In this document: in pieces, positions 51,028-60,435 of the stretch
Position numbering within the stretch: position 1 is the first letter of the stretch
Layout: the number at the start of each line of letters is the position of its first letter
Assembly (NCBI GenBank): GCA_003134685.1
Contig: PLCA01000003.1
Location: forward strand, 631,537 to 695,536
Source: Gemmatimonadota bacterium
Lineage (GTDB): Bacteria; Gemmatimonadota; Gemmatimonadetes; Gemmatimonadales; Gemmatimonadaceae
Direction: 5' to 3'
DNA length: 64,000 nucleotides
Notes under the pieces: model-generated
What the model was told of the DNA's origin: nothing
The model's input: the letters and a program-made list of their open reading frames with translations, nothing else
Databases searched by the model: none
Position numbers and translations under genes: made by a program

Positions 51028-51512
51028 GTGTAGTTCCCGCGAACGGACGAGCGTAGCTCGTCCGTTCTGGTCGAGAATACCGAAGCAGGGAGCTGAAAGC
51101 TTTGCAGCCTTTCGCTGGGAGCTTTCATACCGGCGGTCTGAGGCTGCGCGGCGGCGAGATGTCCACGAAGTTTGTTCAGTAGGCCGTGGAGCATCTTTCT
51201 CACCTCGATGCATTCTCTCAGAAGAGATTCGGAATCACTTTGGGGTATTGCCCCGATGTCGCCGGCCATGATCAGGTGATACTCCAGCTCACAGCCGGAG
51301 TTGAGAGCGATACGCAGGAACCGCGCGAATTCCTTCTCGCTCTCCTGACGTCTACCCTCGACGATATTTGCCGGGATCGACATCGCAGCCCGAATTATCT
51401 GTCCGCGCAATGATTGATCTTGCGACCGGCGCATTCCTGTCGCGACGCGGTAGGAATGAAGCGCGAGAGCGTGCGCCTTCACCCAAACGTGCAATTTCTT
51501 GAAATCGCTCAC
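50955..51512 (-). CDS. Four-helix-bundle (23S rRNA-IVP type) protein
   Basis: Starts at GTG 51512 with SDFKKLHVWVKAHALALHSY, the typical opening of the four-helix-bundle family PF05635/TIGR02436; 'IIRAAMSIPANIVEGRRQES' and 'RFLRIALNSGCELEYHLIMA' confirm it. The family includes proteins of 23S rRNA intervening sequences and is related to the Avd accessory protein of diversity-generating retroelements, but no reverse transcriptase is near. The domain ends around residue 118; the remaining ~67 residues, including 'SERLQSFQLPASVFSTRTDE', are encoded by the flanking repeat and the antisense of the PP2C gene, so the C-terminus may be an insertion artefact. Confidence 0.85.
   Translation of the reverse strand: MSDFKKLHVWVKAHALALHSYRVATGMRRSQDQSLRGQIIRAAMSIPANIVEGRRQESEKEFARFLRIALNSGCELEYHLIMAGDIGAIPQSDSESLLRECIEVRKMLHGLLNKLRGHLAAAQPQTAGMKAPSERLQSFQLPASVFSTRTDELRSSVRGNYTQSLGIARPTITVMLSVPPASRAS
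51041..51135 (+). repeat. Palindrome-bearing repeat, left copy of the four-helix unit
   Basis: Hairpin with 12-bp arms (GAACGGACGAGC ... GCTCGTCCGTTC, loop GTA), then TCGAGAATACCGAAGCAGGG, GAGCTGAAAGCTTTGCAGC and GGGAGCTTTCATACCGGCG. Same order as at 49997-50095. It overlaps the 3' part of the four-helix-bundle gene. Confidence 0.8.
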
Positions 51513-51612
51513 ACGCCAAAGTGCGGCGGAAAGCTTCAGTGACCCGCACCGTTTCATTGCGACGGTCGTCTGTTCACTTTCACTCCACCGCGAATCCTTT
51601 GTGCCTACTGGA

Positions 51613-51676
51613 ATGCCACCGGAAGAGCTCCAAGCCGAGCGGCTGCAAAGCTTTCAGCTCCCTGCTTCTGTTCTGT
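51613..51676 (-). repeat. Repeat copy, right end of the four-helix unit (inverted, no hairpin)
   Basis: Read on the minus strand: CAGAAGCAGGGAGCTGAAAG, CTTTGCAGCCGCTCGGCTTG and GAGCTCTTCCGGTGG, matching the inner part of the copies at 49997 and 51041. The palindromic start is absent or diverged here. Confidence 0.75.
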
Positions 51677-51795
51677 GGACGCCTCCATGCGCGCATAACC
51701 TTCCCCGACCACAGTCTGGCTTGTGGTGCATGTTAAAGGTCCTGAATTGCCACAACGTGTTCCCGCGAAACGAGACAATTAAAAAAAAGAGATCC

Positions 51796-52161
51796 ATGGT
51801 GCACATCTCAATCGAAGGCGATCGCGTTCATTTAGACGTAGAGGGCCTCGACAAGCTCTGGTCGCTGCGAAGTCGACTCGACATTCCCCTCGCGCACATT
51901 CGCGCTGTTCAGATCGATCCTGAGGCGGCGCGCGGATGGTGGCACGGCCTGAGGCTCCTGGGATCAAATATTCCGGGCGTCCTCACGGTCGGCACTTTCT
52001 ATCAGCACGGCGAGGTTGTCTTTTACGACGTACACGATCCCGAGCGAACCATCGTGTTGGAGCTGGACCACGAGACTTATAAGCGGCTGATCGTGGAAGT
52101 CGAAGATCCGCAGGCTGCCCGGAAGATGATCGAGCAAGCGATCAAGCGCCGGCGCCCTTGA
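51796..52161 (+). CDS. Conserved hypothetical protein, PH-like small beta protein
   Basis: A 121-residue soluble protein from ATG 51796 ([20 protein letters not shown]). It contains '[18 protein letters not shown]', '[20 protein letters not shown]' and '[20 protein letters not shown]', an alternation of strands with a final helix that suggests a PH-type fold. No enzymatic motif is seen. It is convergent with phosphoglucomutase, overlapping by 20 bp. An A-run precedes the start; the frame continues upstream through the repeat, which is excluded. Confidence 0.65.
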   Translation: MVHISIEGDRVHLDVEGLDKLWSLRSRLDIPLAHIRAVQIDPEAARGWWHGLRLLGSNIPGVLTVGTFYQHGEVVFYDVHDPERTIVLELDHETYKRLIVEVEDPQAARKMIEQAIKRRRP

Positions 52162-53794
52162 AGGCACGCCCGATGATCTCCTGCGCCTCCGCCTGAATCC
52201 GTTTAAGATGGTCGGCGCCGAGGAAGCTCTCCGCGTACAACTTGTAAATATCCTCGGTCCCGGAGGGCCGGGCCGCGAACCACCCATTCTCCGCAACAAC
52301 CTTCAGCCCGCCAATCGCATTGGTGGTGCCCGGGACCGTCGTCATCATCGTAACGATCTTCTCCCCCGCGAGCTCCGAAACTTTTACGTCGCCGGCTGAA
52401 AGCTTCGCCAGAACTTTCTTCTGCTCCGCGGTCGCGGGCGCATCGATCCGCTCGTAAACGGGATCCCCAAACTCACGCGTGAGGTCCTGGTAAAGCTCGC
52501 CCGGATCCTTCCCGGTCACCGCCGTCATCTCCGCCGCGAGCAGTCCCATGATGATTCCATCCTTGTCCGTCGTCCACGCGCTGCCATCTCGGCGCAGGAA
52601 CGAAGCGCCCGCGCTCTCCTCACCCCCGAATCCGAGCGAGCCGTCCACCAGTCCGCCGACGAACCACTTGAACCCGACGGGCGTCTCCCTGAGCGTGCGG
52701 CCGAGTCGAGCGGTCACACGGTCGATCATGCTGCTGCTGACGACGGTTTTTCCGACTGCCGCCGTCGCCGGCCAATTGGGGCGATGTGTGAAGAGGTAAG
52801 AGATCGCCACCGCGAGGTAATGATTCGGGCTCAGCAGTCCCACGCTCTTCGCGACGATGCCGTGGCGATCGTGATCGGGATCGCACGCCCACGCGACGTC
52901 GAAACGATCCCTGAGCCCGATCAGCCGCTGCATCGCGTAGGGCGATGAGCAATCCATTCTGATCTTTCCGTCCCAATCCACCGTCATGAAGCGAAAGGTC
53001 GCGTCCACGACATCGCTTACAACGGTCAACGGAATCTTGTAGCGATCGGCGATCATTCCCCAGTAGCGGACGCCCGCGCCGCCGAGTGGGTCGACGCCGA
53101 GTGTGAGGTGGGCGCCGCGAATGGCGTCGAGATCGATGACCGCCGCCAGGTCGCCGATGTAGGCGTCCATGTAGTCGTGACGGTGCGTCGTCGCCGCGCT
53201 CTTGGCTCTGGCGAACGGAACCTGTCGCACGCCCTTGAGACCGTCGGCGAGAAACGCGTTCGCTTTATCCTGAACCCAGCCGGTGATCGCCGAGTCAGCC
53301 GGGCCACCGTTGGGCGGGTCGTACTTGAATCCTCCATCTTCCGGGGGATTGTGCGAGGGCGTGACCACAATGCCGTCGGCGAGCCCTTGGGTTCTGCCGC
53401 GGTTGTGCGCGAGGATCGCGTGCGAGACGACGGGCGTCGGAGTAAATCCTTCGCGATCGTCGATCATTACCTCGACGTCGTTCGCAGCGAGGACTTCGAG
53501 CGCGGAGGCCAACGCCGATTCCGAGAGCGCGTGGGTGTCGATCCCCATGAAGAGCGGACCATCGATTCCGTTCTGCTGGCGATAGAGGCATATGGCCTGG
53601 GTGATGGCGAGGATGTGCTCCTCGTTGAACGAGCTCTCGACGGATGTTCCGCGGTGGCCCGAAGTCCCAAACGCGACCCGCTGCGCGGCGACCGAGGCGT
53701 CGGGCTCGAGCGCGTAGTATGCCGTCATTAGTCGCGGAATGTTGGCGAGTATCGATTCTGGCGCCGGCTTCCCGGCCAACGGGCTGATTTTCAT
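52142..53794 (-). CDS. pgm: Phosphoglucomutase (alpha-D-glucose phosphate-specific)
   Basis: Interconverts glucose-1- and glucose-6-phosphate; 550 residues from ATG 53794 ([20 protein letters not shown]). '[12 protein letters not shown]' opens domain I, the phosphoserine loop is '[20 protein letters not shown]', the Mg loop '[12 protein letters not shown]', the sugar loop '[17 protein letters not shown]' and the phosphate loop '[17 protein letters not shown]'. The length and motifs match the E. coli Pgm type. Overlaps the DUF2252 gene by 4 bp, so they are cotranscribed. Confidence 0.95.
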   Translation of the reverse strand: MKISPLAGKPAPESILANIPRLMTAYYALEPDASVAAQRVAFGTSGHRGTSVESSFNEEHILAITQAICLYRQQNGIDGPLFMGIDTHALSESALASALEVLAANDVEVMIDDREGFTPTPVVSHAILAHNRGRTQGLADGIVVTPSHNPPEDGGFKYDPPNGGPADSAITGWVQDKANAFLADGLKGVRQVPFARAKSAATTHRHDYMDAYIGDLAAVIDLDAIRGAHLTLGVDPLGGAGVRYWGMIADRYKIPLTVVSDVVDATFRFMTVDWDGKIRMDCSSPYAMQRLIGLRDRFDVAWACDPDHDRHGIVAKSVGLLSPNHYLAVAISYLFTHRPNWPATAAVGKTVVSSSMIDRVTARLGRTLRETPVGFKWFVGGLVDGSLGFGGEESAGASFLRRDGSAWTTDKDGIIMGLLAAEMTAVTGKDPGELYQDLTREFGDPVYERIDAPATAEQKKVLAKLSAGDVKVSELAGEKIVTMMTTVPGTTNAIGGLKVVAENGWFAARPSGTEDIYKLYAESFLGADHLKRIQAEAQEIIGRAFKGAGA

Positions 53795-55008
53795 TCTCGT
53801 TCCTCTTGCGCGCCGACGAACACCTTGTAGTCCCGCTCGACCTGTGCCGCATACGATCGGCCATAGTCGGTCAGCCGTCGCTGCCAACCGCTCGTGTCGG
53901 CGAACGCGATGAGACCGTCAACAGTTGCGGAGCCCTGACGTCCGCTGCTTCTAAGTTGCGCCCAGGCGGTGACGCGGCCCATTGTCTCGATCACGGAACT
54001 AAAACGGCGCGGATGACCTCTAGCGTCTTTCAGGGTCAGACGATCCTTGCTTGGCTGTAGCTCGCGCAGGACGTAGCCGCCACGCTCGATCTTCATCGCA
54101 TCGAGCAGCGCGGGCGCGATCGCCTGCATGCGTTGCTGAATGGCGACGATGCGATCGGGCTCGCTCTTCCACGCCGGTTGCCGCACCTTGTCGAATCTGG
54201 CAAGGCTCGACGATGGCGCCTGCTTGGCGTCGAGGATAGCGTTGCCGTCGCGACCGCCATCCCCTCGCACCAGCACGACATACCGGTCCAGGCCTAGACT
54301 TCCCACTCCGGCAACGCGACGGGCGACATCCAGAACCTTGAAGAAGCTGGGATCCGGCTGGGATTTCGCGAATTTGCCGAGCCAGCGCGTGACCTCTCTC
54401 CGCTGACCATCAGTAGCGGGCAGAGTATGCTGGCCATCGATCCGAAGTTGTCTCTTCCCCTTCTTCCAGCTCGTTCGCGACTCGATGAGCAGCGTTCGCT
54501 TGCGTCTCTTCACCCGGTCCAGAAGTGTCCGCACCATGCCGATCGCCGTGTCGCGCTCGATCCAGCGCGCCTTGCCACGGCCGAGCGCCTTCTGATATGC
54601 GCCCAGAAAGAGCCTCACGAGCTCGTTCGCGTCGGCGCCGGTAAAATTGAGCGCCGGGGCTGCGACATAGACGCTCGCCACCAAGCGGGACAATTCCCAG
54701 CTCGAGGGAGCAATAGCAGCTTCGTCGAAGTCGTTGAGGTCAAAGTAGGAGAGACCGTTGTTGCCCTGAAAGCTTCCGAAATTTTCCAGGTGCAAATCTC
54801 CGCATGCCCAAACCAGCGGACTGCCGGGTAGTGCGCTCCGTCGTACGCCAAGGTCCTCCCAGAATAGATGCGCCGTGCCCCGAAAAAATGAGAAGGGCGA
54901 TTTGCACATCGCTCGATATTTGAGCGCGAGTCGCTCCGGCTCACGGCCCGCGTTGAAGCGCTCGATGCGGGCGGTTACGTCGCGAGAAGAAAAGGCCGGT
55001 TCCCTCAT
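53791..55008 (-). CDS. DUF2252 family protein
   Basis: A 405-residue protein with family hallmarks '[20 protein letters not shown]', '[16 protein letters not shown]' and '[20 protein letters not shown]', which resemble the catalytic loop and metal-binding Asp of aminoglycoside-phosphotransferase/kinase-like folds. The biochemical role is not established. Coupling to pgm (4 bp overlap) hints at carbohydrate phosphate metabolism, which is inference. Confidence 0.85.
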   Translation of the reverse strand: MREPAFSSRDVTARIERFNAGREPERLALKYRAMCKSPFSFFRGTAHLFWEDLGVRRSALPGSPLVWACGDLHLENFGSFQGNNGLSYFDLNDFDEAAIAPSSWELSRLVASVYVAAPALNFTGADANELVRLFLGAYQKALGRGKARWIERDTAIGMVRTLLDRVKRRKRTLLIESRTSWKKGKRQLRIDGQHTLPATDGQRREVTRWLGKFAKSQPDPSFFKVLDVARRVAGVGSLGLDRYVVLVRGDGGRDGNAILDAKQAPSSSLARFDKVRQPAWKSEPDRIVAIQQRMQAIAPALLDAMKIERGGYVLRELQPSKDRLTLKDARGHPRRFSSVIETMGRVTAWAQLRSSGRQGSATVDGLIAFADTSGWQRRLTDYGRSYAAQVERDYKVFVGAQEERE

Positions 55009-55195
55009 TTGGTGGCGGCCAAATCTGGGGGCTGGGAGCGGTTGCCGCCAATGCCTCGTTCATTGGCTATGGCTCTAACTATGGTAGCGACTTATGTTTG
55101 CGGCCCCGTCATAGACGTCATGGTATTTCGTGCTGCAGTCCCGAGGCGAGTGCCCTCGGCCCGGATCAGAGCGGGCTGATGAGAGAGGAGACTGC

Positions 55196-57445
55196 GTGAC
55201 GACCCCGCTCCCTCCCCACGACCCGATCGGCCCTCTCCGGGCTGCTCTCGCCGGACGATACGAAATCGGGCGAGAGATCGGCCAGGGCGCGTTCGCCACA
55301 GTCTATCTCGCAAATGACGCCAGGCACGATCGCCAGGTGGCAATCAAGGTTCTGAACGCGGATCCAAGCTCCGATACGGGCGAATTGCGATTTGTCCGGG
55401 AAATCCGGATGCTGGCGCGTTTGCAACACCCGAATATCCTGCCCCTCCACGACTCGGGTCATGTAGAAGCGCTGCTCTATTACTTGATGCCCTACGTCAG
55501 CGGGGAGACCCTGCGGGCGAGGATGAGCCGGGAGCGCCAAGTGCCCATAGATGCGGCCATACGGATCTCTTGCGAAGCCGCGGATGCTTTGTCGTATGCG
55601 CACCGTGAGGGCATCATCCACCGCGACATCAAGCCCGAGAATATTCTGCTGTCCGGTGGACACGCGATCGTGGCAGACTTCGGCATCGCGCGCGCAATCG
55701 ACGTGGCCGGAGTGCAACATCTGACACGCACCGGCATGGGCGGACCCGGCACCCCTGCCTACATGAGTCCCGAGCAGTTGATGGGAGATCGTGAGCTCGA
55801 TGGCCGTACGGACATCTACAGCCTCGGTTCCGTTCTGTACGAGATGTTGACCGGGAAGCCGCCGTTCGCCGGAAAAGACGGGTTCGTCAAGCGATTCACC
55901 GAGCCCCCTCCGCGACCATCGAGCGTTCGGAAAGGCGTTCCTCCTTGGCTCGACGCAGTAGTGCTCAAAACACTGGCGCGGAATCCGGAGGAACGTTTTG
56001 GACGCGCGGAGGATCTCATTCGCGCGCTATCCGATGCCGCGGCGATCGATCCACGTCATTCGACTGGCGAGCCATCTATCGGTGTTCTGCCGTTCGCGAA
56101 CATGAGCGCGAGTCCCGACAACGAGTATTTCTCCGACGGAGTCACGGAGGAGATTCTCAATGCGCTTTCGCGAATTCCGACACTCAAAGTCGCGGCGCGC
56201 ACTTCCACTTTCGGTCTCAAGGGGAAGTCGCTGGGAATCACCGAGATTGGGCAGCTCCTCAATGTCAACACCATCCTCGAGGGAAGCGTGCGTCGAATGG
56301 GTCAGCGCGTGCGAATCAGCGCTCAACTCGTCAACGCGCATGACGGATACCACATCTGGTCGGAACAGTACGATCGAGAGATTGAGGACGTCTTTAAAAT
56401 CCAGGACGAGATCGCGCGAAGTATCGTCGACCAGCTGAAGGTCAAACTGACTGCCGCACAAAATGAAGCCCTCGGCAAGCGACACACGGAAAACGTCCAA
56501 GCATACGAGCTCTACCTGCGGGGCCGGCATTGCTGGTATCGGTGGAACGTGAAGGGAATGCTGGAAAAGGCAATTCATCATTACGAGCATGCGCTTGCCA
56601 AAGATCCTGATTACGCGCTCGCATATCACGGACTCGCCGACGCTTACAGCGTGCCGGGGCTCTGGGGATTCCTCCCCACTTCAGAGGTTCTTCCCAAGGC
56701 ACTCGCGGCCGCAACGCGCGCAGTAGAGTTGGCCCCCGAGCTGGCGGAATCGCGCACTTCGCTTGGCTTCGTTCAGCTCCTGAACTGGGATTGGGACGCG
56801 GCAGAATCTTCCCTTCTTCATGCAATTGATCTGAACCCCCGCTACGCGCTCGCCCACAGTTTTCATGCGTGGCTTCTCAGTACCCTCGATAGGCAGCGCG
56901 AAGCATCAGAGGCTGCCCATCTCGGACAGGAGCTCGATCCGTTCTCTCCCGCTACCAATGGAATAGCGGCGCTGGTGTCGTACCATGGACGACAGTACGA
57001 CCAGGCGATCAGCGAGTGCGAGCGAGCGCTTGAGCGGGATCGCACATCATTCCTGGGCTTGCTGGCCATGACTCTCTCATACGCCGCAAAGGGGATGTAC
57101 AGGGAAGCGATCAGTCACGCGGAGCGCGGCGTGTCAGTTTCGCCTGACGTCAATTTGCTGCGCGCCCTTCTCGCTGCCGTTTACGCGATGGCCGGCGAGG
57201 GCCAAGCTGCGGAAGGTGTACTCGCCGAATTGCTCGAGCGCTCGAAACAGGCATACGTCGGCCCGACCATGGTCTCATGGATTTATGCCAACCTCGAGAA
57301 CCCGGATGCTGCCTTTGAATGGCTGGGGAAAGCATGTTCATCGCGCGATTGTACGCTGGGTTTTGGAATCAGAGTACCACTATACGATCGGATCAGCGCT
57401 GATCCGCGGTTTCAGGAGCTCTTACGTTGTCTTGGATTAGGCTGA
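55196..57445 (+). CDS. Ser/Thr protein kinase with TolB-like domain and TPRs
   Basis: A 749-residue protein from GTG 55196, preceded by GAGAGGAG. The kinase is complete: glycine loop 'EIGQGAFATVYLA' (~27-39), Lys51 in 'VAIKVL', HRDIKPEN at 142-149 and DFG at 161-163. After residue ~290 comes a TolB/FlgO-like domain ('IGVLPFANMSASPDNEYFSDG') and TPR helices to the C-terminus. Unlike the kinase at 41113, no membrane helix separates the kinase and sensor parts. It overlaps the following lipoprotein gene by 19 bp. Confidence 0.92.
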   Translation: MTTPLPPHDPIGPLRAALAGRYEIGREIGQGAFATVYLANDARHDRQVAIKVLNADPSSDTGELRFVREIRMLARLQHPNILPLHDSGHVEALLYYLMPYVSGETLRARMSRERQVPIDAAIRISCEAADALSYAHREGIIHRDIKPENILLSGGHAIVADFGIARAIDVAGVQHLTRTGMGGPGTPAYMSPEQLMGDRELDGRTDIYSLGSVLYEMLTGKPPFAGKDGFVKRFTEPPPRPSSVRKGVPPWLDAVVLKTLARNPEERFGRAEDLIRALSDAAAIDPRHSTGEPSIGVLPFANMSASPDNEYFSDGVTEEILNALSRIPTLKVAARTSTFGLKGKSLGITEIGQLLNVNTILEGSVRRMGQRVRISAQLVNAHDGYHIWSEQYDREIEDVFKIQDEIARSIVDQLKVKLTAAQNEALGKRHTENVQAYELYLRGRHCWYRWNVKGMLEKAIHHYEHALAKDPDYALAYHGLADAYSVPGLWGFLPTSEVLPKALAAATRAVELAPELAESRTSLGFVQLLNWDWDAAESSLLHAIDLNPRYALAHSFHAWLLSTLDRQREASEAAHLGQELDPFSPATNGIAALVSYHGRQYDQAISECERALERDRTSFLGLLAMTLSYAAKGMYREAISHAERGVSVSPDVNLLRALLAAVYAMAGEGQAAEGVLAELLERSKQAYVGPTMVSWIYANLENPDAAFEWLGKACSSRDCTLGFGIRVPLYDRISADPRFQELLRCLGLG

Positions 57446-58584
57446 GGCTGACTTTTTATTGGCTCGCCTACAGGCAGACCGCACGCGCAGCAGAACCACT
57501 TGTGATCGCGTTGCTTCTGGCAGTCGGATGCCGCCCTCCGATCACCATCTACAACCAGGTTGAATCCCACCCCCAGGCGGTCGGATGTGCCCCTGACGCG
57601 TGCGGGGATCCAGAGCGCCTAATCAGCATTACATACCTGGGAGTCTCGGGCCTGTTGATCGAGCACCGGGGGCATGTGCTGTTGACAGCGCCCTTTTTCA
57701 GCAATCCATCGTTGGCGATGGTGATGCCTCGACTGACTCGATTGCTGCGCAGTTCACCGCGCATCTCGGCCGACACGCAAGCAATTGACAAAATGCTTCC
57801 TCGATCCGCGGATCGGGCGACGGCAATCCTCGTTGGCCATGGCCATTACGATCACTTAATGGACATACCATTCATCGCGACGAAGCGCGCCACCACTGCC
57901 AGGATCTACGGCGCACCTTCCGTTCGTCACATGCTGATGGGCGACTCGGCTCTACGGTCAAACGGCGGGCAGCGGGTCGTGGCCATTTCCGCGACAACAG
58001 CGGGAACGAGGGAGCGGCGTGGCGTGTGGTATTACACCGACGACAGCGCCTACCGTTTCATGGCCCTGATCGCCGGTCACGCGCCAACTTTCCACGGGTG
58101 GAGGCGAAGCTACACGTTTACGGTCGGCTCAGTTGGTGTCGATCTGGACAGCCTACCCCACACCGCCGCCGAATGGAAACTCGGCGAGCCGTATGCGTTC
58201 CTGATTGATGTGCTGGCTGCCGGCACCAGAGAGCCCGTCTTCAGAATCTATTTTCAGGACGCGCCGAGCGAACCACCGCTCGGATTTCCGCCCAGCGAGC
58301 TTCTCGCAGAACGCGCGGTTGACCTGGCGGTGCTGTGCGCGGCGACGTCGTCAAACGTTTCAAATACGCCCGACAGTCTCCTGGCCGTGCTCAGCCCGCG
58401 ACAGGTGATCGTCGCGCACTGGGAAGACTTTTTTCGGTCACAAACTCTGCCGACGCAACTGAATCCCGCTACAGATCTCCATGCGTTTCGCAAGAGTCTG
58501 GGGAAGTCGCTACCGAGATCAGCTGGTTGGGTGATGCCGCTGCCCCAGACGACCTTCCGATTTCGCGAAACAGGGGCAGAGTAA
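57427..58584 (+). CDS. Metallo-beta-lactamase-fold lipoprotein
   Basis: A 385-residue protein with an N-terminal hydrophobic segment ending in a lipobox (LLLAVGC), so probably a lipoprotein. The metal motif is 'ATAILVGHGHYDHLMDIPF' (HxHxDH), with 'ITYLGVSGLLIEHRGHVLL' at the domain start and 'RQVIVAHWEDFF' near the end, reminiscent of UlaG-like hydrolases. The substrate is unknown. Translationally coupled to the upstream kinase. Confidence 0.75.
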   Translation: MSWIRLRLTFYWLAYRQTARAAEPLVIALLLAVGCRPPITIYNQVESHPQAVGCAPDACGDPERLISITYLGVSGLLIEHRGHVLLTAPFFSNPSLAMVMPRLTRLLRSSPRISADTQAIDKMLPRSADRATAILVGHGHYDHLMDIPFIATKRATTARIYGAPSVRHMLMGDSALRSNGGQRVVAISATTAGTRERRGVWYYTDDSAYRFMALIAGHAPTFHGWRRSYTFTVGSVGVDLDSLPHTAAEWKLGEPYAFLIDVLAAGTREPVFRIYFQDAPSEPPLGFPPSELLAERAVDLAVLCAATSSNVSNTPDSLLAVLSPRQVIVAHWEDFFRSQTLPTQLNPATDLHAFRKSLGKSLPRSAGWVMPLPQTTFRFRETGAE

Positions 58585-58622
58585 AGACTGTTGCGGGTCT
58601 ACCGTTTGCGTAGCTATTCCGC

Positions 58623-59294
58623 ATGAACTTTCGCGTCCCGTTCCGCGAGCCCGTCAACGGCATGACTCACCTCGTCGGTGCAGTCCTCTCGGTCGTCGGA
58701 CTCGTGGTCCTCCTCGTCATCGCGGTCGACAACAGAAGCACTCGGCAGATCGTCGCGTTCTCCATTTTTGGCGCGAGCCTCGTATCGATGTACTGCACCA
58801 GCGCGTTTTATCACTCGCTCAAGGTCTCGCCGAGGGCTGTCGCGCACCTCCGGCGCATTGATCACATGATGATCTATATCCTCATCGCTGGATCGTACAC
58901 GCCCGTCTGTCTGGTGCTGCTGCGCGGCCGGCTCGGTATCGGGCTGCTCATCGCAGTCTGGTCGCTCGCCGCCATGGGGGTATTTCAGACCGTCGTCTGG
59001 ATGCACGCCCCACAGTGGCTCGCGACTGCGTTGTATATCGGGATGGGATGGATCGCGGTTTTCCTCGTGCGTCCCCTGCTCGCCGCAGCCCCGCCGGGAT
59101 TCCTCCTCTGGCTGCTCGCGGGCGGAATCATTTACACTCTGGGCGCCGTTGTGCACGCCACCAAATGGCCCCGCGCGACATCGGGCGCCACACCGCGGCT
59201 CTTTGGGTCCCACGAGATCTGGCACCTGTGCGTGATGGGCGGGAGCTTTGCTCACTACTGGGCAATGCTCGCGTACGTCGCCAAAGCGGCATAG
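58623..59294 (+). CDS. Hemolysin III / PAQR family membrane protein
   Basis: A 223-residue protein with seven predicted membrane helices. Family features: 'EPVNGMTHLVGAVLSVVGL', 'SMYCTSAFYHSLKVSPRA', 'RRIDHMMIYILIAGSYTP' and the terminal 'FGSHEIWHLCVMGGSFAHY' with the metal-binding His residues. Bacterial members (YqfA/Hly-III) are linked to membrane lipid homeostasis; true haemolysis is doubtful. Confidence 0.92.
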   Translation: MNFRVPFREPVNGMTHLVGAVLSVVGLVVLLVIAVDNRSTRQIVAFSIFGASLVSMYCTSAFYHSLKVSPRAVAHLRRIDHMMIYILIAGSYTPVCLVLLRGRLGIGLLIAVWSLAAMGVFQTVVWMHAPQWLATALYIGMGWIAVFLVRPLLAAAPPGFLLWLLAGGIIYTLGAVVHATKWPRATSGATPRLFGSHEIWHLCVMGGSFAHYWAMLAYVAKAA

Positions 59295-59303
59295 CCTAGG
59301 CCG

Positions 59304-59687
59304 ATGGTGCCCGCAGCACCCGGAGCGCGACGCGATAGAGTGAGCTGGGTCGCGCACCTCGCGCTCATTCTCGCCGTGGCAACTGTAACCGCGAACCTTG
59401 CCGGTCGCAGCGACAGCAGGCTGCTTCGGGTACTAAGCCTCGCCGTTATGGTCGCATTGGTCGTGCTCTTCATTGCGCAGACCTTCAGAGCTCAACGCGT
59501 CGGCGGACCGTTGGGCAAGGGGACCGCCTATGCTCTCTCTGCTGCTGGAGCACTATGTACGCTGCTCGCCCGATTGGCGTCGGCCCAATCGACTGCGATT
59601 GCGCTCACGATGTTTGGCGCGCTCTTTTACGTCGGGGGACTCGTGGGGTTCGTGATCCAGATTCGGCAACTTCGGGGCTCGCAGTAG
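59304..59687 (+). CDS. Hypothetical four-helix membrane protein
   Basis: A 127-residue protein with about four membrane segments, such as 'WVAHLALILAVATVTANLAG' and 'MFGALFYVGGLVGFVIQI'. No family recognised. It starts 9 bp after the hemolysin III gene and is probably cotranscribed. Confidence 0.55.
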   Translation: MVPAAPGARRDRVSWVAHLALILAVATVTANLAGRSDSRLLRVLSLAVMVALVVLFIAQTFRAQRVGGPLGKGTAYALSAAGALCTLLARLASAQSTAIALTMFGALFYVGGLVGFVIQIRQLRGSQ

Positions 59688-59739
59688 TCGTCCCATTCGC
59701 GTAGTCTTGAATGATCAACTCATTCGACAGGATCGCAGA

Positions 59740-60366
59740 ATGCTCCTCCGCAATATTCTGGCAGTCATTCTTCTCCCTCTCGCTGTCGCCTGTGGAAAGT
59801 CGAAGTCGGCCACCACGGATACCGCGGCAGTCATCACCAACGTCGGCCGCCCGAAGGACACCAGCGGCCCAGCCAACGCCGTGCCAATGATATTCAATCT
59901 CAGTTCCTCCGCGTTCGACCCGAATGCGGCGATGCCGACCAAGTACACCTGCGAAGGTGCCAGCATCTCGCCCCCGCTCGCGTGGTCGGGCGCGCCGGCG
60001 ACTGCGAAGAGCTACGCGCTCATCGTCGAGGATCCCGACGCACCAGATCCGGCCAAGCCGACGCGCGTCGTCTCGCACTGGGTGGCCTATAACATTCCCG
60101 CGAGCGCGACCAGCCTGCCCGAGAACGCGTCCAACAAGGGGATGCCAGCCGGCAGCGCGCAGGGAAGCAACGAGGGGAACAAATCGATTTACATGGGGCC
60201 GTGCCCGCCGATCGGACGCCACCGCTACTTCTTCAAGTTGTTCGCGCTCGACACGATGCTAAAAGGACTGAGCAATCCGAAGAAAGCGGATCTGGAGAAG
60301 GCGATCCAAGGTCACGTAGTCGGCAACGCTGTGTTGATCGGCACATACGAGAAGACGAAGAAATAG
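59740..60366 (+). CDS. YbhB/YbcL-type PEBP lipoprotein
   Basis: The ATG at 59740 (MLLRNILAVILLPLAVACGK) gives a lipoprotein signal with lipidated Cys18, preferred over an in-frame TTG at 59707. The 208-residue product has PEBP motifs 'PTKYTCEGASISPPLAWSG', 'SYALIVEDPDAPDP', 'SHWVAYNIPASA' and 'GPCPPIGRHRYFFKLFALD'. The family binds phospholipid-like or anionic ligands; the bacterial function is poorly known. Confidence 0.88.
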   Translation: MLLRNILAVILLPLAVACGKSKSATTDTAAVITNVGRPKDTSGPANAVPMIFNLSSSAFDPNAAMPTKYTCEGASISPPLAWSGAPATAKSYALIVEDPDAPDPAKPTRVVSHWVAYNIPASATSLPENASNKGMPAGSAQGSNEGNKSIYMGPCPPIGRHRYFFKLFALDTMLKGLSNPKKADLEKAIQGHVVGNAVLIGTYEKTKK

Positions 60367-60435
60367 CTGGCGCGACCGCTCAGCTGGTCGGAGCGGACCA
60401 GGAACAGTTCTCGAAGTCTCACCCGGCCAAGGTTG

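Larger units (their letters stand above)
51041..51676. mobile_element. Candidate small element: four-helix-bundle gene between inverted repeats
   Basis: The unit is bounded by repeat copies in opposite orientation (51041-51135 plus, 51613-51676 minus) and contains only the four-helix-bundle gene. A third, solitary repeat copy lies 0.9 kb upstream. 23S rRNA intervening sequences that encode the same protein family also have inverted terminal repeats, so mobility is plausible, but no transposase, target duplication or second full copy is visible in this window. Confidence 0.45.

Noticed and set aside
50955-51512. Avd protein of a diversity-generating retroelement
   Set aside because: The protein fold is related, but there is no reverse transcriptase or template/variable repeat pair in the window.
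50955-51676. Integron gene cassette with attC site
   Set aside because: The palindromes lack GTTRRRY-type ends and no integrase gene is present.
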